Shown: positions 8,482 through 16,806, counted from the first letter of the stretch. The stretch: 64,000 nucleotides of DNA from an uncultured Mucilaginibacter sp. (GCA_903864275.1 CAIPFE010000003.1:1-64000), one strand, 5' to 3'. The notes: a model not told the origin generated them from the letters alone. Made by a program: numbers and translations.

Positions 8482-8525
8482 ATAAACTATCAAACTATCC
8501 CTCCCCCTTTAGGGGGCCGGGGGGC
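8411..8525. repeat. inverted pair of CCCCCTTTAGGGGG elements bracketing the thrB start
   Basis: The 25-bp elements at 8411-8435 and 8501-8525 are reverse complements with a single mismatch and a 65-bp spacer. The spacer contains the thrB start codon (8479-8481). The distal copy (8411-8435) is translated as part of ThrB. Each copy also contains its own 14-bp palindrome CCCCCTTTAGGGGG. The same arrangement occurs at the start of the phosphosulfolactate phosphatase gene near 17.55 kb. Confidence 0.85.
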
Positions 8526-8539
8526 TTGGGGACTTGGAA

Positions 8540-10987
8540 TTACGCGCCCACATTTATCAAATCCGCAAACACTCCCGCTGCTGTAACCTCCGCGCCGGCG
8601 CCCGGGCCTTTTACCACAAGCGGGCGTTCTTTATATCTGTCGGTGGTGAAGGATATGATGTTATCACTTCCCGAAAGGGTATAAAAAGGATGGTTCTCAT
8701 CCACCATTTGCAGGGTGATGGCGGCTTTGCCGTCTTCCAGCTTGCCAATATAACGCAAAACTTTTTTCTCCGCTTCGGCTTTTGCTTTCAGGTTGCTGAA
8801 AAAAGCATCTTCCGCCTTTAAGGCTGCATAAAAATCATCAACGGTTTGCGCATCGAGGCAGGCTTTCGGTAGCATGCTTTCGATATTTACATCTGCCGCT
8901 TCCATGGGGTAACCGGCATCACGGGCAAGGATCAGTATCTTGCGCATAAAGTCGGTGCCGCGCAGGTCATCCCGCGGGTCGGGTTCGGTATAGCCTTTTT
9001 CCTGCGCTGTTTTTACCACATCGTGAAAATTGGCATCGCCTTTAAAATTATTAAATATAAAGGAAATGGTGCCCGATAAAATAGCCTCTATCTTCATGAT
9101 CCTGTCGCCACTGTTCATCAGGTCTTTTAAGGTACGGATGATGGGCAGGCCCGCGCCAACGTTCGTTTCATAAAAAAAGTCGACGCCATGCTGATGTGCG
9201 GAATCGTGAAAGGTTTTATATTGTTTGTACGACGCTGAATTGCCTATTTTGTTGCAGGTAATTACTGATATGTTCGATTTAAAAACCTCATCGTAAAACT
9301 CAACTGGTTTGGGACTGGCCGTATTATCGATAAACACACAGTTGGGGAGGTTCATGCTTTTCATCTTTGCCACAAACTCCTTTAGGTCGGCAATCTGATG
9401 TGATTCCTGCAATTCTTCCTGCCAGTTATCAAGCGAAATGCCATCGCTGTTAAATACCATTTTACGCGTATTGCTGATACCGGCAATTTTTACCTGTATG
9501 CCGTTATGCTCCTGCAAATAAGCGCTGTGGGCATTTAGTTGCTTAAACAGCGTTTGACCAATATTGCCGGTTCCCAAACAAAAGGCATGAAGTGTTTTAG
9601 TAAGCTGCACAAAAAAGCCATCGTGTACGGCATTTAATGCTTTGGCAAGATCATGCGCGGATATGATAACCGAAATATTGTATTCAGATGATCCCTGCGC
9701 TATGGCCCTCACATTTACGCCGTTACGGCCAAGTGCATGGAACAACTTGCCGGATACGCCGGGGGTTTGTTTCATGTTTTCGCCCACTATGGCGATGATC
9801 GCCAGGTTTTGCTCAATCACAACATGCTCCAGCTTTTTGGCGATCAGCTCCAGTTCGAATTCCTGTTCAATTAATAAACGGGCTTTTTCAGTATCACCGG
9901 GCTGCACGGCGAAGGTGATGCTATGCTCCGATGAGCTTTGGGTGATGAGGATGATATTGATCTGTTCGCGTGCCAGTAACGAAAATAAACGCCCGCTGAA
10001 ACCCGATTTGCCTACCATCCCGCTGCCCTCCACGTTTAGGATGCTGATGTTATTGATGGATGAAATGCCCTTTATCGGCAGGTTTGACGGCTTGCAATCG
10101 TGGCGGATAACAGTACCCTCAAAATCCGGCTCAAAAGTATTTTTTATTACGATGGGTATCTTTTTCAGGAAAGCCGGGATCATCGTCGGCGGATAGATCA
10201 CCTTGGCGCCAAAATAAGAAAGCTCCATCGCTTCGGTATAAGTAAGCTCGGGCAGGGAGAATGCTTTTTTTACCATGCGCGGGTCGGCGGTCATCATGCC
10301 ATTAACATCGGTCCATATCTGTATCTCTTTGGCGTTTAAAGCCGCGCCAAATATAGCGGCGGTATAATCACTGCCGCCGCGGCCCAGGGTGGTCATTTGT
10401 CCCGCCTCGTTTGATGAAATATAGCCGGTTACCAGCAGCATATTGTCGCCGTGCTCCTGGTGAAAGCCACGGATGAGTAGTTCAGTCAACTCCATGTTTA
10501 CCTTGGCCTGGCCGAATGAGCTATCGGTCTTTATCAGTTCAGATGCATCCACAAATACCGACTCCGGGAAATGCTGGGCAGCGATCTTGCTGATCATTAT
10601 AGTCGAGCAGCGTTCGCCGAAGCTCAAGATCATGTCGCGGGTTTTTGGAGTAAGCTCGCGAAGGGTAAGTACGCCCTGCAATAACTCTTCCAGCTGGTTA
10701 AAATAGATCTTCAAGCGGGTATAAGCCGGATTTTGATGTTGCGCGCTGAGCAGGCTTTTTACAATATCGAAGTGGCGTTTTTCAAGTTCGGCCAGCGCAG
10801 CTGTAAAATCACTGCCGTTGGCGGCGCCTTCGGCCATTGATACCAGCAGGTTAGTTACCCCGCCCAGGGCGGATAGCACCACCACCGGCTTTTCCTTGCT
10901 TTTAACCTCATCCTTTAAAATATTCAATAAAGTTTGGATGCTTTGAACCGATCCTACGGATGTACCGCCAAATTTTAAAATTTTCAT
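8540..10987 (-). CDS. thrA: bifunctional aspartokinase / homoserine dehydrogenase
   Basis: Catalyses the first and third steps of the aspartate pathway to threonine. The 815-residue fusion has an aspartokinase domain (KFGGTS at 5-10, LGRGGSDYTA at 201-210), then ACT regulatory domains at about 310-455 that normally bind threonine. The homoserine dehydrogenase domain starts at about 465 with the NAD(P) loop GTGNIG at 472-477 and contains EAILSGTISFIFN. It is the first structural gene of the operon, about 200 bp downstream of an attenuator terminator. The gap to thrB contains one CCCCCTTTAGGGGG element. Confidence 0.96.
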   Translation of the reverse strand: MKILKFGGTSVGSVQSIQTLLNILKDEVKSKEKPVVVLSALGGVTNLLVSMAEGAANGSDFTAALAELEKRHFDIVKSLLSAQHQNPAYTRLKIYFNQLEELLQGVLTLRELTPKTRDMILSFGERCSTIMISKIAAQHFPESVFVDASELIKTDSSFGQAKVNMELTELLIRGFHQEHGDNMLLVTGYISSNEAGQMTTLGRGGSDYTAAIFGAALNAKEIQIWTDVNGMMTADPRMVKKAFSLPELTYTEAMELSYFGAKVIYPPTMIPAFLKKIPIVIKNTFEPDFEGTVIRHDCKPSNLPIKGISSINNISILNVEGSGMVGKSGFSGRLFSLLAREQINIILITQSSSEHSITFAVQPGDTEKARLLIEQEFELELIAKKLEHVVIEQNLAIIAIVGENMKQTPGVSGKLFHALGRNGVNVRAIAQGSSEYNISVIISAHDLAKALNAVHDGFFVQLTKTLHAFCLGTGNIGQTLFKQLNAHSAYLQEHNGIQVKIAGISNTRKMVFNSDGISLDNWQEELQESHQIADLKEFVAKMKSMNLPNCVFIDNTASPKPVEFYDEVFKSNISVITCNKIGNSASYKQYKTFHDSAHQHGVDFFYETNVGAGLPIIRTLKDLMNSGDRIMKIEAILSGTISFIFNNFKGDANFHDVVKTAQEKGYTEPDPRDDLRGTDFMRKILILARDAGYPMEAADVNIESMLPKACLDAQTVDDFYAALKAEDAFFSNLKAKAEAEKKVLRYIGKLEDGKAAITLQMVDENHPFYTLSGSDNIISFTTDRYKERPLVVKGPGAGAEVTAAGVFADLINVGA

Positions 10988-11029
10988 TTTTGTTGTACGT
11001 TTTATAGCCTGGCTCTAAGTTTTCTGCTG

Positions 11030-11125
11030 CTAACTTAAAGCATTTAATATCGAATAATAAATTTTGAATATCGAAGTGAAATTCGATGTTCGACATTTGA
11101 AATTCATTATTCGGCATTCCTTTAA
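11030..11125. repeat. ATTCGACATTTG-type repeats between attenuator and thrA
   Basis: This stretch of the thrA 5' untranslated region consists of imperfect TTCGATGTTCGACATTTGAAATTC units, in the same family as those at 220-300 and those translated at 61.03-61.14 and 62.87-62.97 kb. No gene is supported here: an 86-codon frame overlaps the start of thrA in another frame and only reads through the repeat. Confidence 0.45.
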
Positions 11126-11192
11126 CGTTGTATTTTAATTTTAAGTTAGTATAATTACTACAGCTCATTCCATGTTATCACCAAAACCAAAA

Positions 11193-11222
11193 AGCGCCTT
11201 CCTCTTTTTGGAGGAAAGCGCT
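11193..11222 (-). terminator. thr operon attenuator terminator
   Basis: Arms 11193-11204 and 11211-11222 form a 12-bp stem with one G-U pair and a 6-nt loop. On the minus strand it is followed at once by TTTTTGGTTTTGG. It lies between the Thr-rich leader peptide and thrA. The 5' arm contains UUCCUCC (11210-11216), which can instead pair with GGAGGAA inside the leader ORF (11262-11268), giving an antiterminator. Confidence 0.88.
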
Positions 11223-11256
11223 CATTTGGTTTGTTGTTATGTTTTACACCATACGA

Positions 11257-11322
11257 CTATCTTCCTCCGTATTTTACCCCGGTGGTTGTTGTTGTTGTTA
11301 TAAAGGTGTTGTTACTTATCAT
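11257..11322 (-). CDS. thrL: threonine operon leader peptide
   Basis: A 21-codon ORF (ATG at 11322, TAG at 11257-11259) encodes a peptide with seven threonines, six of them consecutive at residues 9-14 (ITTTTTTG), and two isoleucines. Codons 19-21 and the preceding bases carry GGAGGAA, complementary to the 5' arm of the downstream terminator. A ribosome stalled on the Thr codons would leave GGAGGAA free to form an antiterminator; one that reaches the stop would cover it and allow termination. This is the classical arrangement of thr attenuation in enterobacteria, but the peptide sequence is different. It lies about 270 bp upstream of thrA. Confidence 0.88.
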   Translation of the reverse strand: MISNNTFITTTTTTGVKYGGR

Positions 11323-11427
11323 AATTTATGGCCGCAAAGTAAGTGGAATATTTTTTAATAAGCAAATGTTATTTTACTTTAACAAATACGATTGCAAACC
11401 ACATGTTTTTTATATAATTACCCGGAT

Positions 11428-12000
11428 ATGAACAGATGGCCCCTCATTTTATTATTGTTATTAATAGCCAATGCGTGTTTTGCACAAAAGGATAAAGATT
11501 CGGTAGTTAATAACCTGCCTATGGTTAATGGCAGGCTGGTTTACGCTGATAGTATTATGGTAAAGGGCCATAGCAAGGCCACGCTGGAAAGTGCGGCAAA
11601 AAAATGGCTTATTAGTTATTTTAAATACTACCAGCCTGATACGCTGGCGAAAGATAAAGATCCAAATAGTAGTGTATTAAGCTGGGGCGTACTTGAATAT
11701 AAAGTAAGGCCGGGCTTAATAAATATCCCTTTTTATGCTATTATAACCATAGACATAAGTTGTAAAGACAACGGCTATAACTATACAATATATGATATTC
11801 ATTTCAGGGCTGAGAACAAATCAATCGCACCAGTTTATCAAAAGCACCCGGAGTATTTGATCGGTTTGTATAAACAAAAACATATTGGCCTGTTCAATTC
11901 TATAATTATCGACAGGGCAGAGATCAGGAAGTATCTTTCCGCTATGAATACGGCTATACGTGAGTGTATAGCTTCGCTAAATAAAGCTATGACAAATTAA
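11428..12000 (+). CDS. hypothetical exported protein
   Basis: A 190-residue protein starting at ATG 11428 with a clear Sec signal peptide (RWPLILLLLLIANACFA, then QKDKD). The cleavage context A-C-F-A|Q is a signal peptidase I site; the Cys two residues earlier is not a convincing lipobox. The mature part (about 170 residues) has a charged N-terminus and a mixed alpha/beta pattern with no motif I recognise. An upstream in-frame codon would remove the signal from the N-terminus, so it was not used. Convergent with the C-N hydrolase gene. Confidence 0.7.
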   Translation: MNRWPLILLLLLIANACFAQKDKDSVVNNLPMVNGRLVYADSIMVKGHSKATLESAAKKWLISYFKYYQPDTLAKDKDPNSSVLSWGVLEYKVRPGLINIPFYAIITIDISCKDNGYNYTIYDIHFRAENKSIAPVYQKHPEYLIGLYKQKHIGLFNSIIIDRAEIRKYLSAMNTAIRECIASLNKAMTN

Positions 12001-12029
12001 TATGTGCAATTTAGTGACCGGTGATTTCA

Positions 12030-12821
12030 TTAATCCGCATACAATTCCGCCTTAAACCTTTTCGCCAAAAAGCCGGTCGCCAGATCAGTATCAATTTCTG
12101 TTACAAAAACGCCTTCTTTTCCATAGGGCTGGTGTTCGATACACTGCCCGTCAGGCCCTATTAATGAGCTGGCTGATTCCGGGTAACGGAAAGCATAATT
12201 TGAGCTTGCAAAATAGATGGTATTTTCAAGCGCCCGCATCATCATTGCCTTTTCGTAATACGGGTTGTATTTATGCCCCCATTCGGTTAGCTCCGCGCCT
12301 TCCATATTGCTCCCGGCACAGTGGGGATGGAATACTATTTTTGCATCCCGCCGCGCGGCCCACCTTACCAGTTCGGGATACCGGAAGCCTTCATGACAGA
12401 TAGCAATCCCGAACTTTACGCCATTTACTTCAAAAATGCTGCGTTCGGTGCCGGGGACCCATATATCATCTTCAGTAGGGTCTAACTGGGTTTTCGCCTG
12501 GTAGCCTGACAGCCCGCCTGTATTTGATATCACGTGGGCTAAATTTAAAATCCCACTGTGCGAATACCAATCCATAGGCAATATAATGGCTATATGATTT
12601 TCTGCGGCTATTTTACACGCTTTTTCCAACGCGGCCTGCAAAGCCCCCGGTGAGCTGACCTCAACATCAAACTCCTCCAACGGGTAGCCGGGAATATAGG
12701 ATTCAGGGAAACAAATAATCTCAGCCTGCCGTTTTGCCGCATCAATTACCAGTTTTTCGAGCTGGAATAGTCCGTCTTCAATAGATTTTGGAAATGGCGG
12801 CGAGGCTATGGCTACTTTCAT
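12030..12821 (-). CDS. carbon-nitrogen hydrolase (nitrilase superfamily)
   Basis: Hydrolyses an amide or nitrile C-N bond; the exact substrate is not evident. The 263-residue cytoplasmic protein has the Glu-Lys-Cys triad: Glu40 in CFPESYIPGYP, Lys110 in YQAKTQL, and Cys142 in GIAICHEGFRYPE. I place the start at ATG 12821 (MKVAIASPPFP) because the family begins with this strand; the longer frame upstream is basic and unlike the family. Divergent from mazE with about 115 bp between. Confidence 0.88.
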   Translation of the reverse strand: MKVAIASPPFPKSIEDGLFQLEKLVIDAAKRQAEIICFPESYIPGYPLEEFDVEVSSPGALQAALEKACKIAAENHIAIILPMDWYSHSGILNLAHVISNTGGLSGYQAKTQLDPTEDDIWVPGTERSIFEVNGVKFGIAICHEGFRYPELVRWAARRDAKIVFHPHCAGSNMEGAELTEWGHKYNPYYEKAMMMRALENTIYFASSNYAFRYPESASSLIGPDGQCIEHQPYGKEGVFVTEIDTDLATGFLAKRFKAELYAD

Positions 12822-12902
12822 GGCAGTTTTGAATTGATAATTCAAAAAAAGCAATAATTTTTGAGACAATCGCAAATAAAAAAAATCAGGATATATAAAA
12901 AA

Positions 12903-12923
12903 GTATATCTATATTTGATATAC
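12903..12923. promoter_or_regulatory. mazEF promoter with palindromic operator
   Basis: GTATATC (12903-12909) and GATATAC (12917-12923) form a perfect inverted repeat with a 7-bp spacer. The spacer plus one base at each side gives TATATTTG (12910-12917), a match to the TAnnTTTG -7 box. A palindrome wrapped around the -7 box 13 bp before the antitoxin ATG is what is expected of a toxin-antitoxin autorepressor site. Confidence 0.6.
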
Positions 12924-12935
12924 AATTTTAATTAT

Positions 12936-13193
12936 ATGAAAAGTATTTTGTTAAAATTAGATGATAAACTGTTTGAGGAAACAGACAAACAAGTAAAGGC
13001 TGAAAAGACAAGCAGGTCAAATTATATAAAAAATGCCATTGAACAATACAATAAATGGCAGAAAAGAAGAGCACTGGAAGAACAGATCATAAGAGAAGTT
13101 GAATTATTAAAGCAATTTGACCCGGATATTGAATTGAAGCGAGAGTTTGAGTCAGCTTCATTACATGACCTGCAAAGACACTTAGATGAGTAA
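12936..13193 (+). CDS. mazE: antitoxin, ribbon-helix-helix type
   Basis: An 85-residue protein with an N-terminal ribbon-helix-helix-like segment (MKSILLKLDDKLFEETDKQV followed by a SRSNYIKNAIE helix), then a charged helical tail that probably wraps the toxin. Translation begins at ATG 12936, after the palindromic promoter. It overlaps the toxin gene by 8 bp (ATGAGTAA). It is expected to neutralise MazF and repress its own promoter. Confidence 0.82.
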   Translation: MKSILLKLDDKLFEETDKQVKAEKTSRSNYIKNAIEQYNKWQKRRALEEQIIREVELLKQFDPDIELKREFESASLHDLQRHLDE

Positions 13194-13542
13194 TATTTAC
13201 CCAAAGCAATACGAAATATGGTCAGCAGACCTTGATCCGTCAATTGGCAGCGAGCCTGGAAAAATCCGCCCTGTGGTAATAATACAATCAGACATATTAA
13301 ATAAGGCTGGTCATAGAACAACTATCGCTTGTTCCATATCCTCACAAAGTAAAGCCGGGGTTTCATTTATACGTATAGCTATTGAACCGACCGGAAACAA
13401 CGGATTACTGAAGAAATCCTACATCCTATGTGACCAAATAAGAGCAATCGATGTATCCCGTTTAAGGAATAGAATTGGTATTCTTGATTTCGTCGATATC
13501 AATCGTTTGAATACAAGCATCCAGGCAATTCTTACACTTTAA
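13186..13542 (+). CDS. mazF: MazF/PemK-family mRNA interferase toxin
   Basis: A 118-residue endoribonuclease toxin of the PemK/MazF fold: KQYEIWSADLDPSIGSEPGKIRPVVIIQSD near the N-terminus (the conserved G-x-x-RPVVI strand), then TTIACSISS and GLLKKSYILCDQIRAIDVSRL. Members cleave mRNA at specific short sequences. The TAA at 13540-13542 overlaps the ATG of rsgA by one base, so the ribosome GTPase gene is translationally coupled to the toxin. This is unusual for a housekeeping gene. Confidence 0.88.
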   Translation: MSNIYPKQYEIWSADLDPSIGSEPGKIRPVVIIQSDILNKAGHRTTIACSISSQSKAGVSFIRIAIEPTGNNGLLKKSYILCDQIRAIDVSRLRNRIGILDFVDINRLNTSIQAILTL

Positions 13543-14462
13543 TGGAAGGGTTAATAACAAAATCAACCGGAAGCTGGTACCAGGTGCAATTGCCCGACGG
13601 GCAACATATCGATTGCCGCATTAAAGGTATATTCCGCACAAAAGGTATTACTACCACCAACCCGCTGGCTGTTGGCGATGTGGTTGATATTGATATGGAG
13701 CCCGACCAGGATACCGGCGTGATCATTAACCTGCACCAGCGTAAAAATTATATCATCCGCAAATCCATCAACCTTTCCAAACAAGGGCAGATCATTGCCG
13801 CCAACCTCGACCAGGCCTTATTAGTGGTTACCCTGGCATCCCCACGTACTTCTTTGGGATTTATCGACCGCTTTTTGGTAACAGCTGAGGCTTATGATAT
13901 CCCCGCCAAACTTGTTTTTAATAAACTCGACCTGTTCAGCGACGAAGGTTTAGAAATACTGGCTGATTATAAGGCCATTTATGAGAAGATTGGTTACCCC
14001 TGTTATGAAGTTTCCGCGTTGGAAGGGACAAACGTTGAGCAGGTGCAGGAAATTTTGAAAGATAAAGTAACCTTGTTCTCCGGCCATTCGGGGGTAGGCA
14101 AATCAAGTTTAATAAACGCCTTGCTTCCTGACCTCGACCTTCGCACCAACCAGGTAAGCGATTGGAGCGATAAAGGCATGCACACCACCACCTTTGCCGA
14201 AATGTTCGAACTGCCGCAAGGCGGGTTTATTATCGACACCCCCGGCATCCGCGAGCTTGGCGTGATAGACATTGAAAAACAGGAACTCAGCCACTTTTTC
14301 CCCGAAATGCGCGACCGCATGCACGATTGCCGTTTTTATAACTGCCGCCATATTAATGAGCCAGGCTGCGCTGTGCTGAAAGCATTGGAAAATAGGGAGA
14401 TAGAGTTATCGAGGTATGAGAGCTATTTGAGTATTTATAATGGGAATGATACTCGAGCTTAG
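13542..14462 (+). CDS. rsgA: ribosome small subunit-dependent GTPase A
   Basis: Assembly factor for the 30S subunit with a circularly permuted GTPase domain: G4 NKLD at 127-130 precedes G1 GHSGVGKS at 181-188 and G3 DTPGIRE at 232-238. An N-terminal OB fold covers about 1-80. A C-terminal zinc knuckle has Cys263, Cys268, His270 and Cys276. Length (306) is normal. Its ATG overlaps the stop of mazF, so it can be expressed from the toxin-antitoxin promoter. Confidence 0.96.
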   Translation: MEGLITKSTGSWYQVQLPDGQHIDCRIKGIFRTKGITTTNPLAVGDVVDIDMEPDQDTGVIINLHQRKNYIIRKSINLSKQGQIIAANLDQALLVVTLASPRTSLGFIDRFLVTAEAYDIPAKLVFNKLDLFSDEGLEILADYKAIYEKIGYPCYEVSALEGTNVEQVQEILKDKVTLFSGHSGVGKSSLINALLPDLDLRTNQVSDWSDKGMHTTTFAEMFELPQGGFIIDTPGIRELGVIDIEKQELSHFFPEMRDRMHDCRFYNCRHINEPGCAVLKALENREIELSRYESYLSIYNGNDTRA

Positions 14463-14523
14463 AGATTGGAGTTTAAAGCTTAGAAAAGCGCTTAACTAAT
14501 CTCTGATCACTGATCTCCAATCA
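14461..14523. repeat. GAGATTGGAG inverted repeat between convergent genes
   Basis: GAGATTGGAG near 14462-14471 pairs with CTCCAATC near 14514-14521, at the convergent ends of rsgA and the PLP enzyme gene. The same family (GATTGGAGACTGGAGATTAG) recurs near 30.83, 38.57 and 44.68 kb. Confidence 0.5.
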
Positions 14524-15762
14524 CTAACTCCCCAAAGCCACTTTAAAATCATGCAGCAGATCATCGATATCCTCAATCCCGATAGATAGCCTGATCATCG
14601 AATCAGAAATACCCATTTCAGCTCTTTTTTCGGGGCCAAGCTCACTAAAAATGGTATGGGCTACAGGGATGGCAAGTGTGCGGGTATCGCCGAGGTTGCT
14701 TGATTTTATTACGAGTTTCAGCTTATTTAAAAACTCGAAGCAATCGATATTGTTATCCAGTTCGATACTCATCAGGGCGCCGTATTTCAAAAACAAACGA
14801 TGGGCCAGTTTATGCTGCGGGTGCGATTCGAGGCCGGGATAATACACCTTTTTTATTAACGGATGGCCTTCAAAAAAGGTGGCCAGCGCAAAAGCGTTAT
14901 TGCAGGCGCGTTCCAGCCGCAAAGCCAATGTTTCGGAACCCACAGAGATCGAATGGGCGGCTTCGGGCGATAAAGTGCCCCCTGCGTCACGCAAGCCTTT
15001 TTTCCTGATCTGGGTAATACCCAAAACGGCGGGTTTTACCTGTGTTTTAAACCCTTCGAAAATATTCGGGAAATTTTCCCAATTAAATAAACCGGTATCG
15101 GTTACGCTGCCGCCAAGGGCATTGCCGTGGCCGCCGATGTATTTGGTTAACGAGTTGATGATTAAGCTTGCCTTTACTTTTACCGGGCTAAATAAATAAG
15201 GCGAGGTCATGGTATTATCTACGATGTAAACAATGCCTTTTTCGGCGCAAAGATCGCCGATCTTTTCAAGTTCGGCAATTTGGGTGGCCGGGTTGGCAAT
15301 GGTTTCTACAAAAATCATCCGTGTATTTTCCTGTACTGCTTTACGTACTTCTTTTATCGATGTAGCATCAACAAAAGTTATTTCAAGCCCCATATCAATA
15401 AACGACTGGAAAACACTACGTGTATTACCGAATAGGTACGAACTGGCTAAAATATGGTCGCCCTGTTTAAAAAGCGACAATATAGTGGAGGTTATGGCAG
15501 CCATTCCTGTGGAAAACGTAATGGTGGCCATGCCATTTTCCATGGCGGTTATTTTAGTTTCGAGCGCAGTAGTAGTGGGGTTACCTTGCCGGGAGTACGC
15601 GTAGCCTTTCTTTTTGTTTTGGAAGATGTCAACCAGGTCCTGCACATCGTCGTAGCCGTAGGTAACTGAAGTATGGATAGGTTTATGTAAAGCGCCGTGT
15701 TCCGGTTTGTCTAGACGGTCAGAGTGTAATATGGTAGTAGTAAAGCCCTTCTTATGAGTCAT
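14524..15762 (-). CDS. Cys/Met metabolism PLP-dependent enzyme
   Basis: A 412-residue member of the trans-sulfuration family (cystathionine gamma-synthase, O-acetylhomoserine sulfhydrylase, methionine gamma-lyase). Landmarks: YAYSRQGNPTTTALE at 55-69 (cofactor phosphate contact from the neighbouring subunit), FSTGMAAI at 83-90, VDNTMTSPYLF at 181-191, and the PLP lysine Lys207 in INSLTKYIGGHGN. The sequence alone does not separate synthase from lyase activity. Start at ATG 15762 (MTHKKGF). Divergent from dtd. Confidence 0.9.
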   Translation of the reverse strand: MTHKKGFTTTILHSDRLDKPEHGALHKPIHTSVTYGYDDVQDLVDIFQNKKKGYAYSRQGNPTTTALETKITAMENGMATITFSTGMAAITSTILSLFKQGDHILASSYLFGNTRSVFQSFIDMGLEITFVDATSIKEVRKAVQENTRMIFVETIANPATQIAELEKIGDLCAEKGIVYIVDNTMTSPYLFSPVKVKASLIINSLTKYIGGHGNALGGSVTDTGLFNWENFPNIFEGFKTQVKPAVLGITQIRKKGLRDAGGTLSPEAAHSISVGSETLALRLERACNNAFALATFFEGHPLIKKVYYPGLESHPQHKLAHRLFLKYGALMSIELDNNIDCFEFLNKLKLVIKSSNLGDTRTLAIPVAHTIFSELGPEKRAEMGISDSMIRLSIGIEDIDDLLHDFKVALGS

Positions 15763-15855
15763 TATATTATGCTTATATCTAAAAAACAATTCAAACTGCG
15801 AACTTACTGAAATAGGCAGGAAATCTTGATTAAATTTAAAATTCGTTGGTGCAAT

Positions 15856-15888
15856 CTTGACGAGGCTGTATAAAGTTCGTTAAGTTTG
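15856..15888 (+). promoter_or_regulatory. promoter of dtd
   Basis: CTTG at 15856-15859 and TAAGTTTG at 15881-15888 are spaced by 21 nt. They match the Bacteroidota -33/-7 arrangement, 46 nt before the dtd ATG. Confidence 0.45.
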
Positions 15889-15933
15889 ACGTTTAACCCA
15901 ATTATTCAATAACTTAATCATATAAACTACCAC

Positions 15934-16392
15934 ATGAGGGCGGTAATACAAAGAGTCTCGCAGGCAAGCTGCGCTGTTGACGGTGTAATATCGGGGGCTA
16001 TCGAGACAGGTTTTTTGGTTTTATTAGGAATTGAGGATGCCGATACCGAAGATGACCTGCAATGGCTGGCCCAAAAAATAGCCAACCTGCGCGTTTTTGG
16101 TGATGAAAACGGGCTGATGAACAAGGCCCTTGCAGATATTAACGGCGGCATTTTATTGATCTCGCAGTTTACTTTATTTGCGCAAACAAAAAAGGGGAAC
16201 CGGCCGTCGTTTATCAGGGCAGCAAGGCCGGATAAGGCGATTCCTTTATATGAGCAAATGACTACGACATTGGAAACCGTCACCGGTAAAAAAGTGCAAA
16301 CGGGAATTTTTGGTTCCGACATGAAGATCAGTTTGATAAACGATGGGCCGGTTACCATCATTATGGATACTAAGGACAAGGAAAATCATTAA
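15934..16392 (+). CDS. dtd: D-aminoacyl-tRNA deacylase
   Basis: Removes D-amino acids (and glycine from tRNA-Ala) from mischarged tRNAs. The 152-residue protein has the two cross-subunit motifs of the family: SQFTLFAQ at about 78-85 and the C-terminal NDGPVT (family N-x-GPVT). It starts MRAVIQRVSQA, the canonical N-terminus. The MazG-like gene follows 18 bp downstream on the same strand, so the two form a small sanitation operon. Confidence 0.96.
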   Translation: MRAVIQRVSQASCAVDGVISGAIETGFLVLLGIEDADTEDDLQWLAQKIANLRVFGDENGLMNKALADINGGILLISQFTLFAQTKKGNRPSFIRAARPDKAIPLYEQMTTTLETVTGKKVQTGIFGSDMKISLINDGPVTIIMDTKDKENH

Positions 16393-16410
16393 GTTTTTTT
16401 AAAACGTTTT

Positions 16411-16737
16411 ATGGAAATTAAAGAAGCACAGCATCTTGTTGATAAATGGATCAAAACCACCGGTATCCGGTATTTTAATGAATTGACCAATACTGCCATT
16501 TTAATGGAAGAAGTTGGCGAGGTGGCCCGCATAATGGCAAGGCAATATGGCGAGCAGTCGTTCAAAAAATCGGATACTGAAGTTAACCTGGCTGATGAGA
16601 TGGCAGATGTGCTTTTTGTGCTGATATGCCTGGCCAACCAAACAGGTGTTGATTTGACCGATGCGCTGGAAAAGAATTTACGGAAGAAAAGTCTAAGGGA
16701 TGCGGATAGGCACAGTGGGAATAAGAAACTTTTTTAG
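16411..16737 (+). CDS. MazG-like nucleotide pyrophosphohydrolase
   Basis: A 108-residue all-alpha NTP pyrophosphohydrolase-like protein. The metal-binding acidic residues are visible as EEVGEVAR (about residues 29-36) and ADEMADVLFVL (about 62-72), the E-x-x-E and E-x-x-D pattern of the MazG superfamily. It probably hydrolyses non-canonical or excess NTPs. It lies 18 bp downstream of dtd and ends in a convergent repeat region. Confidence 0.85.
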   Translation: MEIKEAQHLVDKWIKTTGIRYFNELTNTAILMEEVGEVARIMARQYGEQSFKKSDTEVNLADEMADVLFVLICLANQTGVDLTDALEKNLRKKSLRDADRHSGNKKLF

Positions 16738-16806
16738 TAGCAGGTTTAAGTGGCAGTAGTAGTTTTTGAAGCGGATGTGACTGTTACTGCTACTTCCCAC
16801 TGCTAC
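16735..16806. repeat. AGTAGCAG inverted repeat between convergent genes
   Basis: AGTAGCAG at 16736-16743 pairs with CTGCTACT units at about 16785-16807, with further GGCAGTAGTAG and CCCACTGCTACT copies between. The region separates convergent 3' ends and may act as a bidirectional terminator. The same CTGCTACT family encodes the Ser-rich C-terminus of the DUF885 protein near 49.12 kb. Confidence 0.45.

Noticed and set aside
10908..11168. 86-codon frame overlapping the thrA start
   Set aside because: It only reads through the ATTCGACATTTG repeats and enters thrA in another frame; the attenuator and thrA start explain the region.
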